A stretch of DNA of 64,000 nt from the NCBI RefSeq assembly GCF_020329505.1, contig NZ_JAGKJJ010000026.1, positions 1 to 64,000 of the forward strand, read 5' to 3'. The position numbers and the translations under genes were made by a program. This document shows positions 54,516 through 63,766 of this stretch, in pieces. This stretch comes from Bradyrhizobium semiaridum. GTDB lineage: Bacteria; Pseudomonadota; Alphaproteobacteria; Rhizobiales; Xanthobacteraceae. The notes beneath the pieces were generated by a model that saw only the letters and a list, made by a program, of their open reading frames with translations, was not told where the DNA came from and ran no database searches. Each line of letters opens with the position of its first letter. Positions within the stretch are counted from its first letter, which is position 1.

Positions 54516-56063
54516 TCAGGCGGCCGCTGCCGCGGCAACGCGCGGACTGACGACGTATTCCTTCAGTACCTTGTCCGAGCCGTCGACTTCGGTCAGCACG
54601 ACGTCATAGGACCACAGATCGGCAAGATGCTGCAGCACCCGCCGCGTATCGGTCTCGTTGAGCTGGGCGTCCTTCACCGTGGTGTGACGCAGCATCAACC
54701 GGCGGTCGCCGTCCAGATCGACATCGATCACCTCGATATTGGCGTCGACGAAACCGACATCGTATTGCCGCGCCAGTTCGCGCCTGACCCGGCGGTAGCC
54801 GCGCTCGTCATGGATCGCATCGACCCGGATCCCCGCGCTGTCCGCGGGATCGTCGTGCAGATGGAACAGCCGGAAGCGCCGGATCAGCGCCGGGCTGAGG
54901 AACTGGCTGATGAAGCTTTCGTCGCGGTAATTGGCCCAGATCTCGCGCAGCACGCCTTCGACGTCACCCTTGCCGGCGATGTCGGGGAACCACTCGCGGT
55001 CCTCGTCCTCCGGAGCGCTCACGATGCGCTCGATGTCCTGCATCATCGCAAAGCCGAGTGCGTACGGGTTGAAGCCGGAGAAGCGGCGATCGTCGAATTC
55101 GGGCTGGAACACCACGTTGGTGTGCGATTGCAGGAATTCTAGGAAATTGCCATCGGTGATGCGGCCCTGCTGGTGCAGGCGATTCATGATCCGGTAATGC
55201 ACGTAGGTCGCCGTGCCCTCGTTCATCACCTTGGTCTGGCCCTGCGGGTAAAAGTACTGCGCGATGTGGCGCACGATGCGGATCAGCTCGCGCTGCCAGG
55301 GCGCCAGCCGCGGCGCGGTCTTCTCCAGGAAATAAAGGATGTTCTCCTGTGGCAGGCCGAGCAGCGCGCGACGGCGCTCGGCGGTGAGGCTGGCCTTGGT
55401 CTTGGTCTTGACGTTCGGCACCGTCCGCCACAGATCGTTGAAGACGCTCTCCTCATGCTGCCGGCGCTGCCCGGCGCGCTTCTCCTCGTCACGCAGATCG
55501 AGCATCTTCTTGCCGGGATAACGGTCGACGCCATGCGACATCAGCGCGTGCGCGGCATCGAGCGTGCGCTCCACCGCCTCGCTGCCGTGGCGATCCTCGC
55601 AGGCGGCGATGTAGCCCTTGGCGAATTCCAGATAGTCGAGGATGCCGTCGGCGTCGGTCCACTGCTTGAACAGATAGTTGTTCTTGAAGAAGTGATTGTG
55701 CCCGAACGCCGCGTGCGCGATCACCAGCGTCTGCATCGTCGCGGTGTTCTCCTCCATCAGGTAGGAAATGCACGGCGAGGAGTTGATCACAATCTCATAG
55801 GCGAGGCCCATCAGGCCCTTCCGATAGGAGGCCTCCTGGAAGGCGAACTGCTTGCCGAACGACCAGTGCTTGTAGAACAGCGGCATGCCGACCGAGGAAT
55901 AGGCGTCCAGCATCTGCTCGGCGGTGATCACCTCGATCTGGTTCGGATAGACGTCGAGCCCGAGTTCCTTGTGCGCGATCTCCTCGCAGGCGTCGTGAAT
56001 CCGCTGCAGGATCTGGAAATCCCAGTCGGCGCCCTCGAACAGGCGTTCGCCGGAAGAACTCAT
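54516..56063 (-). CDS. spoVR: SpoVR family protein
   Basis: 515 residues, the usual size of the SpoVR/YcgB family (peptidoglycan or stress-related, exact role unknown). Family text: EGADWDFQILQRIHDACEEIAHKELG, YPNQIEVITAEQMLDAYSSVGMP, YLMEENTATMQTLVIAHAAFGHNHFFKNN, TYVHYRIMNRLHQQGRI and YALGFAMMQDIER. ATG 56063 shares its first base with the TAA of the DUF444 gene (TAATG), so they are coupled. It is third in the prkA-DUF444-spoVR operon. Confidence 0.95.
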   Translation of the reverse strand: MSSSGERLFEGADWDFQILQRIHDACEEIAHKELGLDVYPNQIEVITAEQMLDAYSSVGMPLFYKHWSFGKQFAFQEASYRKGLMGLAYEIVINSSPCISYLMEENTATMQTLVIAHAAFGHNHFFKNNYLFKQWTDADGILDYLEFAKGYIAACEDRHGSEAVERTLDAAHALMSHGVDRYPGKKMLDLRDEEKRAGQRRQHEESVFNDLWRTVPNVKTKTKASLTAERRRALLGLPQENILYFLEKTAPRLAPWQRELIRIVRHIAQYFYPQGQTKVMNEGTATYVHYRIMNRLHQQGRITDGNFLEFLQSHTNVVFQPEFDDRRFSGFNPYALGFAMMQDIERIVSAPEDEDREWFPDIAGKGDVEGVLREIWANYRDESFISQFLSPALIRRFRLFHLHDDPADSAGIRVDAIHDERGYRRVRRELARQYDVGFVDANIEVIDVDLDGDRRLMLRHTTVKDAQLNETDTRRVLQHLADLWSYDVVLTEVDGSDKVLKEYVVSPRVAAAAAA

Positions 56064-57334
56064 TACGGAACCCTCTCCTGCTGGCTGCGGCGCTTGAACA
56101 GATCCTGGAACACCGGGAAGATCTCGCCGCGCTCGCTGACCTTGCGCATCGACAGCGGCGCGCCCTCGTTGCGCAGGCGCTCGTACAGCGTCCACAGCGA
56201 GGAGTCCGGCATGTCGAAGGTGTAGTTGGCGGCCTCGCCCACCTCGAGATAGGCGAAGAACTGGCAGACCGGCAGGATATTGGTGGTCAGCAGCTGGCCC
56301 GTCAGGCCGCTGTCCGACGTCATGTTGTCGCCGTCCGAGGCCTGGGCGGCGTAGATGTTCCAGTCGGCCGGGCGGAAACGGGTGCGGACGATCTCGTTCA
56401 TCGCGACCAGCGCGCTCGATACCAGGGTGCCCCCGGAGGCCGGACCGTGGAAGAACGTATCCTCATCGACCTCCTCGGCACGGTCGGTGTGGCGGATGAA
56501 CACGATCTCGACGTGCTTGTAGCGCCGTTTCAGGAATACGTAGAGCAGCATGTAGAACCGCTTGGCGAGGTCCTTCATGTGCTCGGACATCGATCCCGAA
56601 ACGTCCATCAAACAGAACATCACGGCCTGCGCGACCGGCTTCGGCACGGTTTCGAAGCGGCGGTAGCGGATGTCGATCGGATCGATATACGGGATGCGCT
56701 TGACCTTGGCCACCAGCGCTTCGAGCTGCGCCATGAGCTCGCGCCGGCGCGCCGCGTCGTCGCATTCGGCAATCTCGGCCTCGAGCGCTTCGATCTCGTC
56801 CTTGCGCGGCCGGCGCAGCGCCACGCGTCGCGCCAGCGCGCGGCTCACCGTACGGCTGATCGATATATTGGCCGGAGAGCCGGACGTTGAATATCCGGCG
56901 CGCTGGATGCCTTCGCTTTCGGTCTCCGCGAGCTTGCGCTTGGCCAGGTCGGGCAGTTCGAGGTCATCGAGGAACAGGTCGACGAACTCGTCGCGGCTGA
57001 GCACGAAGCGGAAGGCGTCCTCGCTGTCGCCCTCCCCCGCTCCCGATCCCTTGCCACCGCTCTGGCTCGGTCGCGGCAGGTAATCGCCTTCGACGAACTT
57101 CTTGTTGCCGGGCAGCACCATGTCGCGCGTACCGCCCTCGCGCCGGAACCGCGGCTCATCCATGCCGTCCAGCGGGATCGTCACCTCGCCGCCCTCCAGG
57201 ACATCCTTGATGTCCCGGTCCTGCGACGATTTCTTCACGGCTCCCTGGACCAGCGCCTTGGCCCGCCGCAGGAAACGCTGGCGGTTCTCCAGGCTCTTGC
57301 TACCCGGATTGAGCCGCCGATCGACGATATGCAT
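56063..57334 (-). CDS. DUF444 (YeaH) protein with vWA-like domain
   Basis: 423 residues from ATG 57334 (MHIVDRRLNPGSKSLENRQRFLRRAK, the family start); GTG 57340 is an alternative. It is the partner of PrkA in many proteobacteria (YeaH). The C-terminal half is a von Willebrand A-like domain with a MIDAS-type Asp-x-Ser-x-Ser in LMDVSGSMSEHMKDL and a later Thr in SGGTLVSSAL. The N-terminus is basic, with a glycine-rich insert (SQSGGKGSGAGEGDSED). It acts with the PrkA kinase and SpoVR in stress or stationary-phase adaptation (known for E. coli YeaG/YeaH). Confidence 0.92.
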   Translation of the reverse strand: MHIVDRRLNPGSKSLENRQRFLRRAKALVQGAVKKSSQDRDIKDVLEGGEVTIPLDGMDEPRFRREGGTRDMVLPGNKKFVEGDYLPRPSQSGGKGSGAGEGDSEDAFRFVLSRDEFVDLFLDDLELPDLAKRKLAETESEGIQRAGYSTSGSPANISISRTVSRALARRVALRRPRKDEIEALEAEIAECDDAARRRELMAQLEALVAKVKRIPYIDPIDIRYRRFETVPKPVAQAVMFCLMDVSGSMSEHMKDLAKRFYMLLYVFLKRRYKHVEIVFIRHTDRAEEVDEDTFFHGPASGGTLVSSALVAMNEIVRTRFRPADWNIYAAQASDGDNMTSDSGLTGQLLTTNILPVCQFFAYLEVGEAANYTFDMPDSSLWTLYERLRNEGAPLSMRKVSERGEIFPVFQDLFKRRSQQERVP

Positions 57335-57437
57335 GACCACGTTGCATCTGCCTCACGCCGTGATGCGACCGGAAGCGGTCGCATCATCATTCTTGTTTGG
57401 GACGGAGCAAGGAAAGCCGGCCCTCCGGATCCTGCTG

Positions 57438-59381
57438 CTAACCAGCCTGCTTCACCCGCATATACCATTCGACCAGACGGCGGACCTGGCGCTCGGTGTA
57501 ACCGCGCTCCACCATCCGTGCGACGAACTCGCCGTGCTTCTTTTCGGTCTCGCCGTCCTTCTTCGAACCGAACGAGATCACCGGAAGCAGATCCTCGACC
57601 TGTGAGAATATCCGCTTCTCGATCACGTCGCGAACCTTTTCGTAGGACGTCCAACTCGGGTTCTTGCCGTTATTGTGGGCCCGCGAGCGCAGCGAGAACT
57701 TGACGACCTCGTTGCGGAAGTCCTTCGGGTTGGCGATGCCGGCCGGCTTCTCGATCTTGGTCAGCTCCTGGTTCAGCAGTTCGCGGTTCATCAGCTGGCC
57801 GGTGTCGGGATCCTTGAAGTCCTGGTCCTCGATCCAGGCGTCGGCGTAGTCGACATAGCGGTCGAACAGGTTCTGGCCGTAGTCGGCGTAGGATTCCAGA
57901 TAGGCCTTCTGGATCTCGTTGCCGATGAACTCGGCATAGCGCGGCGCGAGGTCGGCCTTGATGAACTCGAGATAGCGCTTCTCGACCTCGTCAGGCAGCT
58001 GCTCGCGGCGGATCGCCTGCTCCAGCACGTACATCAGATGCACCGCGTCGGCGCCGACCTCGGTGGTGTCGTGGTTGAAGGTCGAGGCCAGCACCTTGAA
58101 GGCGAAGCGGGTCGACACGCCGTCCATGCCTTCGTCGACGCCGGCCGCGTCCTTGTACTCCTGCACGCTGCGCGCCTTCGGATCGGACTCCTTCAGGCTC
58201 TCGCCGTCGTAGACCCGCATCTTGGCGAACAGCGTCGAGTTCTCATGCTTGCGCAGCCGCGACATCACCGTGAAGCGTGCCAGCGTCTCCAGCGTGGCCG
58301 GCGCGCAAGGAGCAGCGGCGAGCTCGGAGCTCTGGATCAGCTTCTCGTAGATCTTCTGCTCTTCGGTGACGCGCAGGCAGTACGGGACCTTGATGACGCA
58401 GATGCGGTCGATGAAGGCCTCGTTGTTCTTGTTGGTCTTGAAGCTCTGCCACTCCGCCTCGTTGGAGTGCGCGAGGATGATGCCGGTGAAGGGGATCGCG
58501 CCGATGTTCTCGGTGCCGATGTAATTGCCTTCCTGCGTCGCGGTCAGCAGCGGGTGCAGCATCTTGATCGGCGCCTTGAACATCTCGACGAACTCGAGCA
58601 CGCCCTGGTTGGCGCGGTTGAGGCCGCCGGAATAGCTGTAAGCGTCGGGATCGTTCTGGGCGTAGGTCTCCAGCTTGCGGATGTCGACCTTGCCGACCAG
58701 CGAGGAGATGTCCTGGTTGTTCTCATCGCCGGGCTCGGTCTTGGCGACCGCGATCTGGCGCAGCCGGGAGGGCTGGATGCGCGCGACGCGGAATTGCGAG
58801 ATGTCGCCGCCGAACGCCTCGAGCCGCTTGTAGGCCCAGGGCGACATCAGCCCGCTGAGCCGGCGGCGCGGGATGCCGTACTTCTCCTCGATCATCGGAC
58901 CGAGTTGCTCGGGATCGAACAGGCCGAGCGGCGACTCGAACACCGGCGACAGCTCGTCGCCGGCTTTGAGCACGTAGATCGGATGAACTTCCATCAGCGC
59001 CTTGATGCGCTCGGCGAGCGACGACTTGCCGCCGCCGACCGGCCCGAGCAGATACAGGATCTGCTTGCGCTCCTCGAGGCCCTGCGCGGCGTGGCGGAAG
59101 AAGCCGACGATGCGCTCGATCGTATCCTCCATGCCGTGGAAGCCGGCGAAGGCCGGATACGATCTGATCGTGCGGTTCAAAAAGATACGGCCAAGGCGTG
59201 GGTCCTTGGCCGTGTCGATCATGTGGGGCTCACCGATTGCCGCCAATAACCGCTCGGCCGCATTTGCATATCGCATCGGATCACTTCGACACGACTCCAG
59301 ATACTCAGCCATCGACATGTCGGTTTGGCTTCGTGCTTCAAACGACCTGGCGAAGGCGTTGAACAAAGAATCGTTGTACAT
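57438..59381 (-). CDS. prkA: PrkA (YeaG) AAA+ serine protein kinase
   Basis: 647 residues from ATG 59381 (MYNDSLFNAFARSFEARSQTDMSMAEYLE), which has GAGAGGG upstream. The N-terminal AAA+ domain holds Walker A in LLGPVGGGKSSLAERIK. FTGIILAHSNEAEWQSFKTN lies in the Walker B/sensor region. The C-terminal PrkA domain begins about residue 380 and includes YLEFIKADLAPRYAEFIGNEIQKAYLESY. PrkA acts in stationary-phase and nutrient stress in Enterobacteria and in sporulation in Bacillus. First gene of the prkA-DUF444-spoVR operon. Confidence 0.95.
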   Translation of the reverse strand: MYNDSLFNAFARSFEARSQTDMSMAEYLESCRSDPMRYANAAERLLAAIGEPHMIDTAKDPRLGRIFLNRTIRSYPAFAGFHGMEDTIERIVGFFRHAAQGLEERKQILYLLGPVGGGKSSLAERIKALMEVHPIYVLKAGDELSPVFESPLGLFDPEQLGPMIEEKYGIPRRRLSGLMSPWAYKRLEAFGGDISQFRVARIQPSRLRQIAVAKTEPGDENNQDISSLVGKVDIRKLETYAQNDPDAYSYSGGLNRANQGVLEFVEMFKAPIKMLHPLLTATQEGNYIGTENIGAIPFTGIILAHSNEAEWQSFKTNKNNEAFIDRICVIKVPYCLRVTEEQKIYEKLIQSSELAAAPCAPATLETLARFTVMSRLRKHENSTLFAKMRVYDGESLKESDPKARSVQEYKDAAGVDEGMDGVSTRFAFKVLASTFNHDTTEVGADAVHLMYVLEQAIRREQLPDEVEKRYLEFIKADLAPRYAEFIGNEIQKAYLESYADYGQNLFDRYVDYADAWIEDQDFKDPDTGQLMNRELLNQELTKIEKPAGIANPKDFRNEVVKFSLRSRAHNNGKNPSWTSYEKVRDVIEKRIFSQVEDLLPVISFGSKKDGETEKKHGEFVARMVERGYTERQVRRLVEWYMRVKQAG

Positions 59382-59880
59382 GATCCCTCTCTCCACGATA
59401 TGTATCGCCGCACGACTGACACGAGTCGTAACCAGAGCGTCCAAGGATCGAATCAGCGTCGGCACGCTCGGTCTATTGGACACTCGACCGACTCACTTCG
59501 GCAATGCACGGCGTGTGCAGCCACCGCCTTATCAACAGGCAGGAAGCTAAATAGTTCATCAATACCCCCCTGTTTTTGGCCGTTGTCGCACTCTCGCAAC
59601 ATCCGTGGTTTAACGGGTCCGGCCTCGACAAGTGGACATCCGAACGGGGCAACTTCCCTGCCGGCGATCAACGTTGGGCTCCCTGAAAAGGTGTGACTGT
59701 CCGGCGGTGGCGTCAAGATGCGGCGCCGGCGACGTAGATGAACAAACAGTCAGACACCGTTGAACGTGCCTCGGTATCGCCGCGACTAAGGCAGCGAGCC
59801 CCCGCGCAGTTCCGCGCGGTATTTTCGCCGCGCATCTTGGTGATGCGCCGCTAGCCCCTGTTATTCCCGAGACCCGGGCC
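59382..59880. other. Long leader/intergenic region upstream of prkA, no gene
   Basis: About 500 bases. All frames are Arg/Ser-rich shadows. The prkA promoter must be here, but no EcfG, RpoH or sigma-54 site was convincing to me. Confidence 0.5.
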
Positions 59881-60499
59881 ATGAAGCTGTTGTCCCGTAT
59901 CATCCTCGCATTTGCGGCATGCGCCGTCGCGACGTTCGCCGCCTAGGCCCCCAGGATGCCGCCGACAAGGCCAAGGCTGCCGCCTTCGACAAAAGGATGT
60001 TCGCCGGCCCCGTGCGCGAGAAAACCTATACCTGCTTCGTGCGGCGCTACGACGCCAATCACCTCGCGCAGCACTCGAAGCAGAAGGTCAGCGCGATGAA
60101 GCTCCTCGTCGAGGCCGAAACCGTGGCGGAGGACAAGACCGTCAACTATTGCTTCAGCACCGGCGTCAAATTGCGCGGCCGCGCCGGCGATTTCGACTCC
60201 GTGGGCTCCTGCAATCACGCCCTCGCGAGCGAGCGGGGCCGCAAGCTGCGCTACGAATGCAGCGTCGATTGTGAAGGTGGTGACATCACTGTGGCGCTGT
60301 CGAAGGATGATAAATCCGCGATCGTCCGCATTGGCCGTATCGTGGTCTCCGAACGCGGCAGGCCGGATGGCGCTACGCCGGAGAAGCCCTTTCCGGCAAC
60401 GGCGACGACAATATCTTTCGCGTCGATCGCGCCGACAGCAGCGAATGCGCCGAGCTGGTGACCGATCGTGCGGAACTCGCCGCGCCCAGCCACAAGTGA
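59881..60499 (+). pseudogene. Exported hypothetical protein gene with two frameshifts
   Basis: A signal peptide beginning MKLLSRIILAFAACAVATF reads from ATG 59881 and hits TAG at 59944-59946. The mature protein continues in the next frame from about 59950 (AADKAKAAAFDKRMFAGPV, YTCFVRRYDANHLAQHSKQK, CNHALASERGRKLRYECSV, GGDITVALSKDDKSAIVRI). Near 60385-60395 the frame shifts again and the expected C-terminus follows (NIFRVDRADSSECAELVTDR, ending at TGA 60497-60499). Each shift equals a 1-base deletion. No functional product is expected. The intact family looks like a Bradyrhizobium exported protein of unknown role. Confidence 0.8.
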
Positions 60500-60905
60500 T
60501 ACGCTTTCGACCGACGACCGATCGGCACCAGTAGCGGAGAACGCCATGGATCGACGCAGCATCCTGTGGGGCGCGCAAAACATCGGCCTGAAGGACCTGC
60601 TTCCCAGCTTCATCAGCGCCGACCGGAGCGGCGTGTCCGCCTCGCCGAGCTGGAATCGCAGGGCTACCTCTATCTGCGGCCGTGACCGCACCACCACGCA
60701 GCCCACACCGCGTCATAAAAATGTTCAGAGATCGGGCTCTCCTCGGCTGGCAAACCCCGCGGGATCGAACTGATGTGAATGGCGTTATCCCTTGGGAATG
60801 CTGATATTCCGCCCCGGGCACCCTCCAGGTTGACAATCCGCTCCCGCCCCCGAAAGCTGCCCGGGAACCCAAAAATCGACCTCGATCAAACGAGAACAGG
60901 CTCCC
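60500..60905. other. Intergenic region upstream of tal-pgi, no gene recognised
   Basis: 406 bases. A plus-strand frame 60468-60773 exists but its sequence (DRRSILWGAQNIGLKDLLPS then Arg/Ser-rich) matches nothing I know. Remnant coding sequence is possible. No hairpin or clear promoter was found. Confidence 0.45.
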
Positions 60906-63752
60906 ATGAACCCCGTCAAAGCACTCGAAAATCACGGCCAGGCGGTCTGGCTGGACTTCCTGGCCCGCGGCTTCGTCGCCAAGGGCGATTTGAAGCGGCT
61001 GATCGAGACCGACGGCGTCAAAGGCGTGACGTCCAACCCCTCGATTTTCGAGAAGGCGATCGGCAGTTCGGATGAATATGACGGCGCGATCGGCAGGGCC
61101 CTCAAGACCGGCGACCGCTCGGTCGCCGACCTGTTCGAGCAGCTCGCGGTCGAGGACATCCAGCACGCCGCCGACGTACTGCGCCCGGTCTACGACCACA
61201 GCCATGGCGGCGATGGCTTTGTCAGCCTCGAAGTGTCGCCTTACCTCGCGATGGACACCAAGGGCACGATCGCCGAGGCCGAGCGGCTGTGGAAGGACGT
61301 GCATCGCAAGAATTTGATGGTCAAGGTGCCCGCGACGCCGGAAGGCCTGCCCGCGATCGAGCAGCTAATCGGCGAAGGCATCAGCATCAACATCACCTTG
61401 CTGTTCTCGCAGAAGGTCTACCGCCAGGTCGCGGAGGCCTACCTGAAGGGGCTGGAGAAATACGTCGCCAAGGGCGGCGATCCCGCCCATGTCGCGAGCG
61501 TCGCCAGCTTCTTCGTCAGCCGGATCGACTCAGCGGTCGACAAGCAGCTCGACGAGAAGATCGCCCGGGCGAACGATCCGTCCGAGAAGGAGCGGCTCGC
61601 CGCGCTGAAGGGCAAGGTCGCGATCGCCAACGCCAAGCTCGCCTACCAGGACTACAAGCGCCTGTTCGCGGGCGCGCGCTGGGACAAGCTCAAGGCCAGG
61701 GGCGCCAAGCCGCAGCGGCTGCTGTGGGCCTCGACCGGCACCAAGAACAAGGACTACAGCGACGTGCTCTATGTCGAGGAGCTGATCGGCCCCGACACCG
61801 TCAACACCATGCCGCCGGCCACCCTCGACGCCTTCCGCGACCACGGCAAGCTGCGCGACAGTCTCGAGGAGAACGTCGCGGACGCCCGTCACGTGCTCGA
61901 GGAGCTGGAGAAATCCGGCATCTCGCTGGACGCCATCACCGATGAGCTGGTCAAGGATGGCGTCAAGCTGTTCGCCGACGCGGCCGACAAGCTCTATGGC
62001 GCGGTCGCCCACAAGCGCGCGACTTCGCTCGGCGGCGGCATCGACCAGCAGAAGCTGGCACTCGGCGCCAGCATCGAGAAGGCGGTCGAGGCGAGCACCG
62101 AGGAGTGGCGCGCCTCCGCAAAAATCCGCCGGCTCTGGCAGAAGGACAAGACCGTCTGGACCGGCGATGACGAGAACAAATGGCTGGGCTGGCTGACCAG
62201 CCCCGCTGCGGCCAATGTGGCCGACTACGAGGATTTCGCACAGCGCGTGAAGGGGCAGAATTTCACCGACGCCGTGGTGCTCGGCATGGGCGGATCGAGC
62301 CTCGGGCCGGAAGTGCTGGCCGAGACCTTCCCGCACCGATCGGGCTTCCCGCGGTTGCATGTGCTCGACTCCACCGATCCGGCCCAGGTGCGCGCGATGG
62401 AGGAGTATGTCGACATCTCCAGGACGCTGTTCATCGTCTCGTCGAAATCCGGCGGCACCACCGAGCCGAACGTGATGAAGGACTACTTCTTCGACCGGGT
62501 CGCGAAGGCGATTGGCAAGGACAAGGCCGGCCACCGCTTCATCGCGGTGACCGATCCTGGCTCCTCCTTGCAGAAGGTCGCGATCAAGCAGGGCTTTGCC
62601 CGCATCTTCTATGGCGATCCGGCGATCGGCGGCCGCTACTCGGTGCTGTCGCCGTTCGGCCTGGTGCCGGCAGCCGCGGCGGGGATCGATGTCCGCAGCC
62701 TGCTCGGCCATGCGCTGTCGATGGTGCGCTCCTGCGGCGCCGACGTGCCACCGCACGAGAACCCCGGCGTGCAGCTCGGCCTAGCGATGGGCATCGCCGG
62801 GCTCGAGGGCCGCGACAAGGTGACGATATCAGCCTCACCCGACGTCGCCGATTTCGGCGCCTGGGCCGAGCAGCTGATCGCGGAATCCACCGGCAAGGAC
62901 GGCAAGGGCCTGATCCCGATCGAGGGCGAGACGATCGGTGACCCCGCCGTTTACGGCAACGACCGCTTCTTCATCGACCTGCGCACCGAGAGCGAGCACG
63001 ATGCGGCGCATGAGGCAAAGCTCGCCGCGCTGGAGGCCGCGGGCCATCCGGTGGTGCGCATCGTGCTGAAGTCGATCGACCATATCGGCCAGGAATTCTT
63101 CCGCTTCGAGATCGCGACCGCGGTCGCAGGCTCCATCCTCGGCATCAACCCGTTCAACCAGCCGGACGTCGAGGCCGCCAAGATCAAGACCCGCGAGCTG
63201 ACCGCCGCCTTCGAGAAGACCGGGTCGCTGCCGGCGGAGCAGCCGGTGGTGTCGGCGGACGAGGTCGAGCTCTACACCGATGCGCAGAACGCCGAGGAGC
63301 TGCGCAAGGCCGGCGCCAATGGCGATCTCAACTCCTGGATCAAGGCGCATCTGTCGCGCTCCGGCCGCGGCGACTACGTCGCCCTGCTCGCCTATATCGA
63401 GCGCGACGGCGACACGATCGACGCCATGCAGGCGATGCGGCTGAGAGTGCGTGACGCCAAACACCTTGCGACCTGCGCCGAGTTCGGCCCGCGCTTCCTG
63501 CACTCGACCGGACAGGCCTACAAGGGCGGTCCGGATAGCGGCGTGTTCCTGCAAGTGACGACCGACGATCCCCAGGATCTCGCCGTGCCCGGCCAGAAGG
63601 CCAGCTTCGGCGTGATCAAGGCGGCGCAGGCGCGCGGCGATTTCGATGTGCTGACCGAGCGCGGCCGGCGGGCGTTGCGCGTGCATCTCAAGGGCGACCT
63701 CGCCTCCGGATTGGCAGCGCTCGACGCTGCGATCTCGGCTGCACTGAACTGA
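60906..63752 (+). CDS. tal-pgi: Bifunctional transaldolase / glucose-6-phosphate isomerase
   Basis: 948 residues, fusion of two sugar-phosphate enzymes. Residues about 1-360 are transaldolase (pentose phosphate pathway, Schiff-base Lys in RKNLMVKVPATPEGLPAIE, plus VTSNPSIFEKAI, GISINITLLFS and VASFFVSRIDS). Residues about 395-940 are a phosphoglucose isomerase: VLGMGGSSLGPEVLAETF, VLDSTDPAQVRAM, FIVSSKSGGTTEPNVMKDYF, YSVLSPFGLVPAAAAGIDV. This fused form is typical of Bradyrhizobium and a few other groups. ATG 60906. gnd starts 15 bases after its stop, so an operon for the hexose-phosphate/pentose-phosphate pathways is likely. Confidence 0.96.
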   Translation: MNPVKALENHGQAVWLDFLARGFVAKGDLKRLIETDGVKGVTSNPSIFEKAIGSSDEYDGAIGRALKTGDRSVADLFEQLAVEDIQHAADVLRPVYDHSHGGDGFVSLEVSPYLAMDTKGTIAEAERLWKDVHRKNLMVKVPATPEGLPAIEQLIGEGISINITLLFSQKVYRQVAEAYLKGLEKYVAKGGDPAHVASVASFFVSRIDSAVDKQLDEKIARANDPSEKERLAALKGKVAIANAKLAYQDYKRLFAGARWDKLKARGAKPQRLLWASTGTKNKDYSDVLYVEELIGPDTVNTMPPATLDAFRDHGKLRDSLEENVADARHVLEELEKSGISLDAITDELVKDGVKLFADAADKLYGAVAHKRATSLGGGIDQQKLALGASIEKAVEASTEEWRASAKIRRLWQKDKTVWTGDDENKWLGWLTSPAAANVADYEDFAQRVKGQNFTDAVVLGMGGSSLGPEVLAETFPHRSGFPRLHVLDSTDPAQVRAMEEYVDISRTLFIVSSKSGGTTEPNVMKDYFFDRVAKAIGKDKAGHRFIAVTDPGSSLQKVAIKQGFARIFYGDPAIGGRYSVLSPFGLVPAAAAGIDVRSLLGHALSMVRSCGADVPPHENPGVQLGLAMGIAGLEGRDKVTISASPDVADFGAWAEQLIAESTGKDGKGLIPIEGETIGDPAVYGNDRFFIDLRTESEHDAAHEAKLAALEAAGHPVVRIVLKSIDHIGQEFFRFEIATAVAGSILGINPFNQPDVEAAKIKTRELTAAFEKTGSLPAEQPVVSADEVELYTDAQNAEELRKAGANGDLNSWIKAHLSRSGRGDYVALLAYIERDGDTIDAMQAMRLRVRDAKHLATCAEFGPRFLHSTGQAYKGGPDSGVFLQVTTDDPQDLAVPGQKASFGVIKAAQARGDFDVLTERGRRALRVHLKGDLASGLAALDAAISAALN

Positions 63753-63766
63753 ACGGAGGGAGGACA

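Noticed and set aside
60468..60773. 101-residue frame upstream of tal-pgi
   Set aside because: Its first part overlaps the pseudogene's end in another frame, the rest is Arg/Ser-rich, and no ribosome site is seen.
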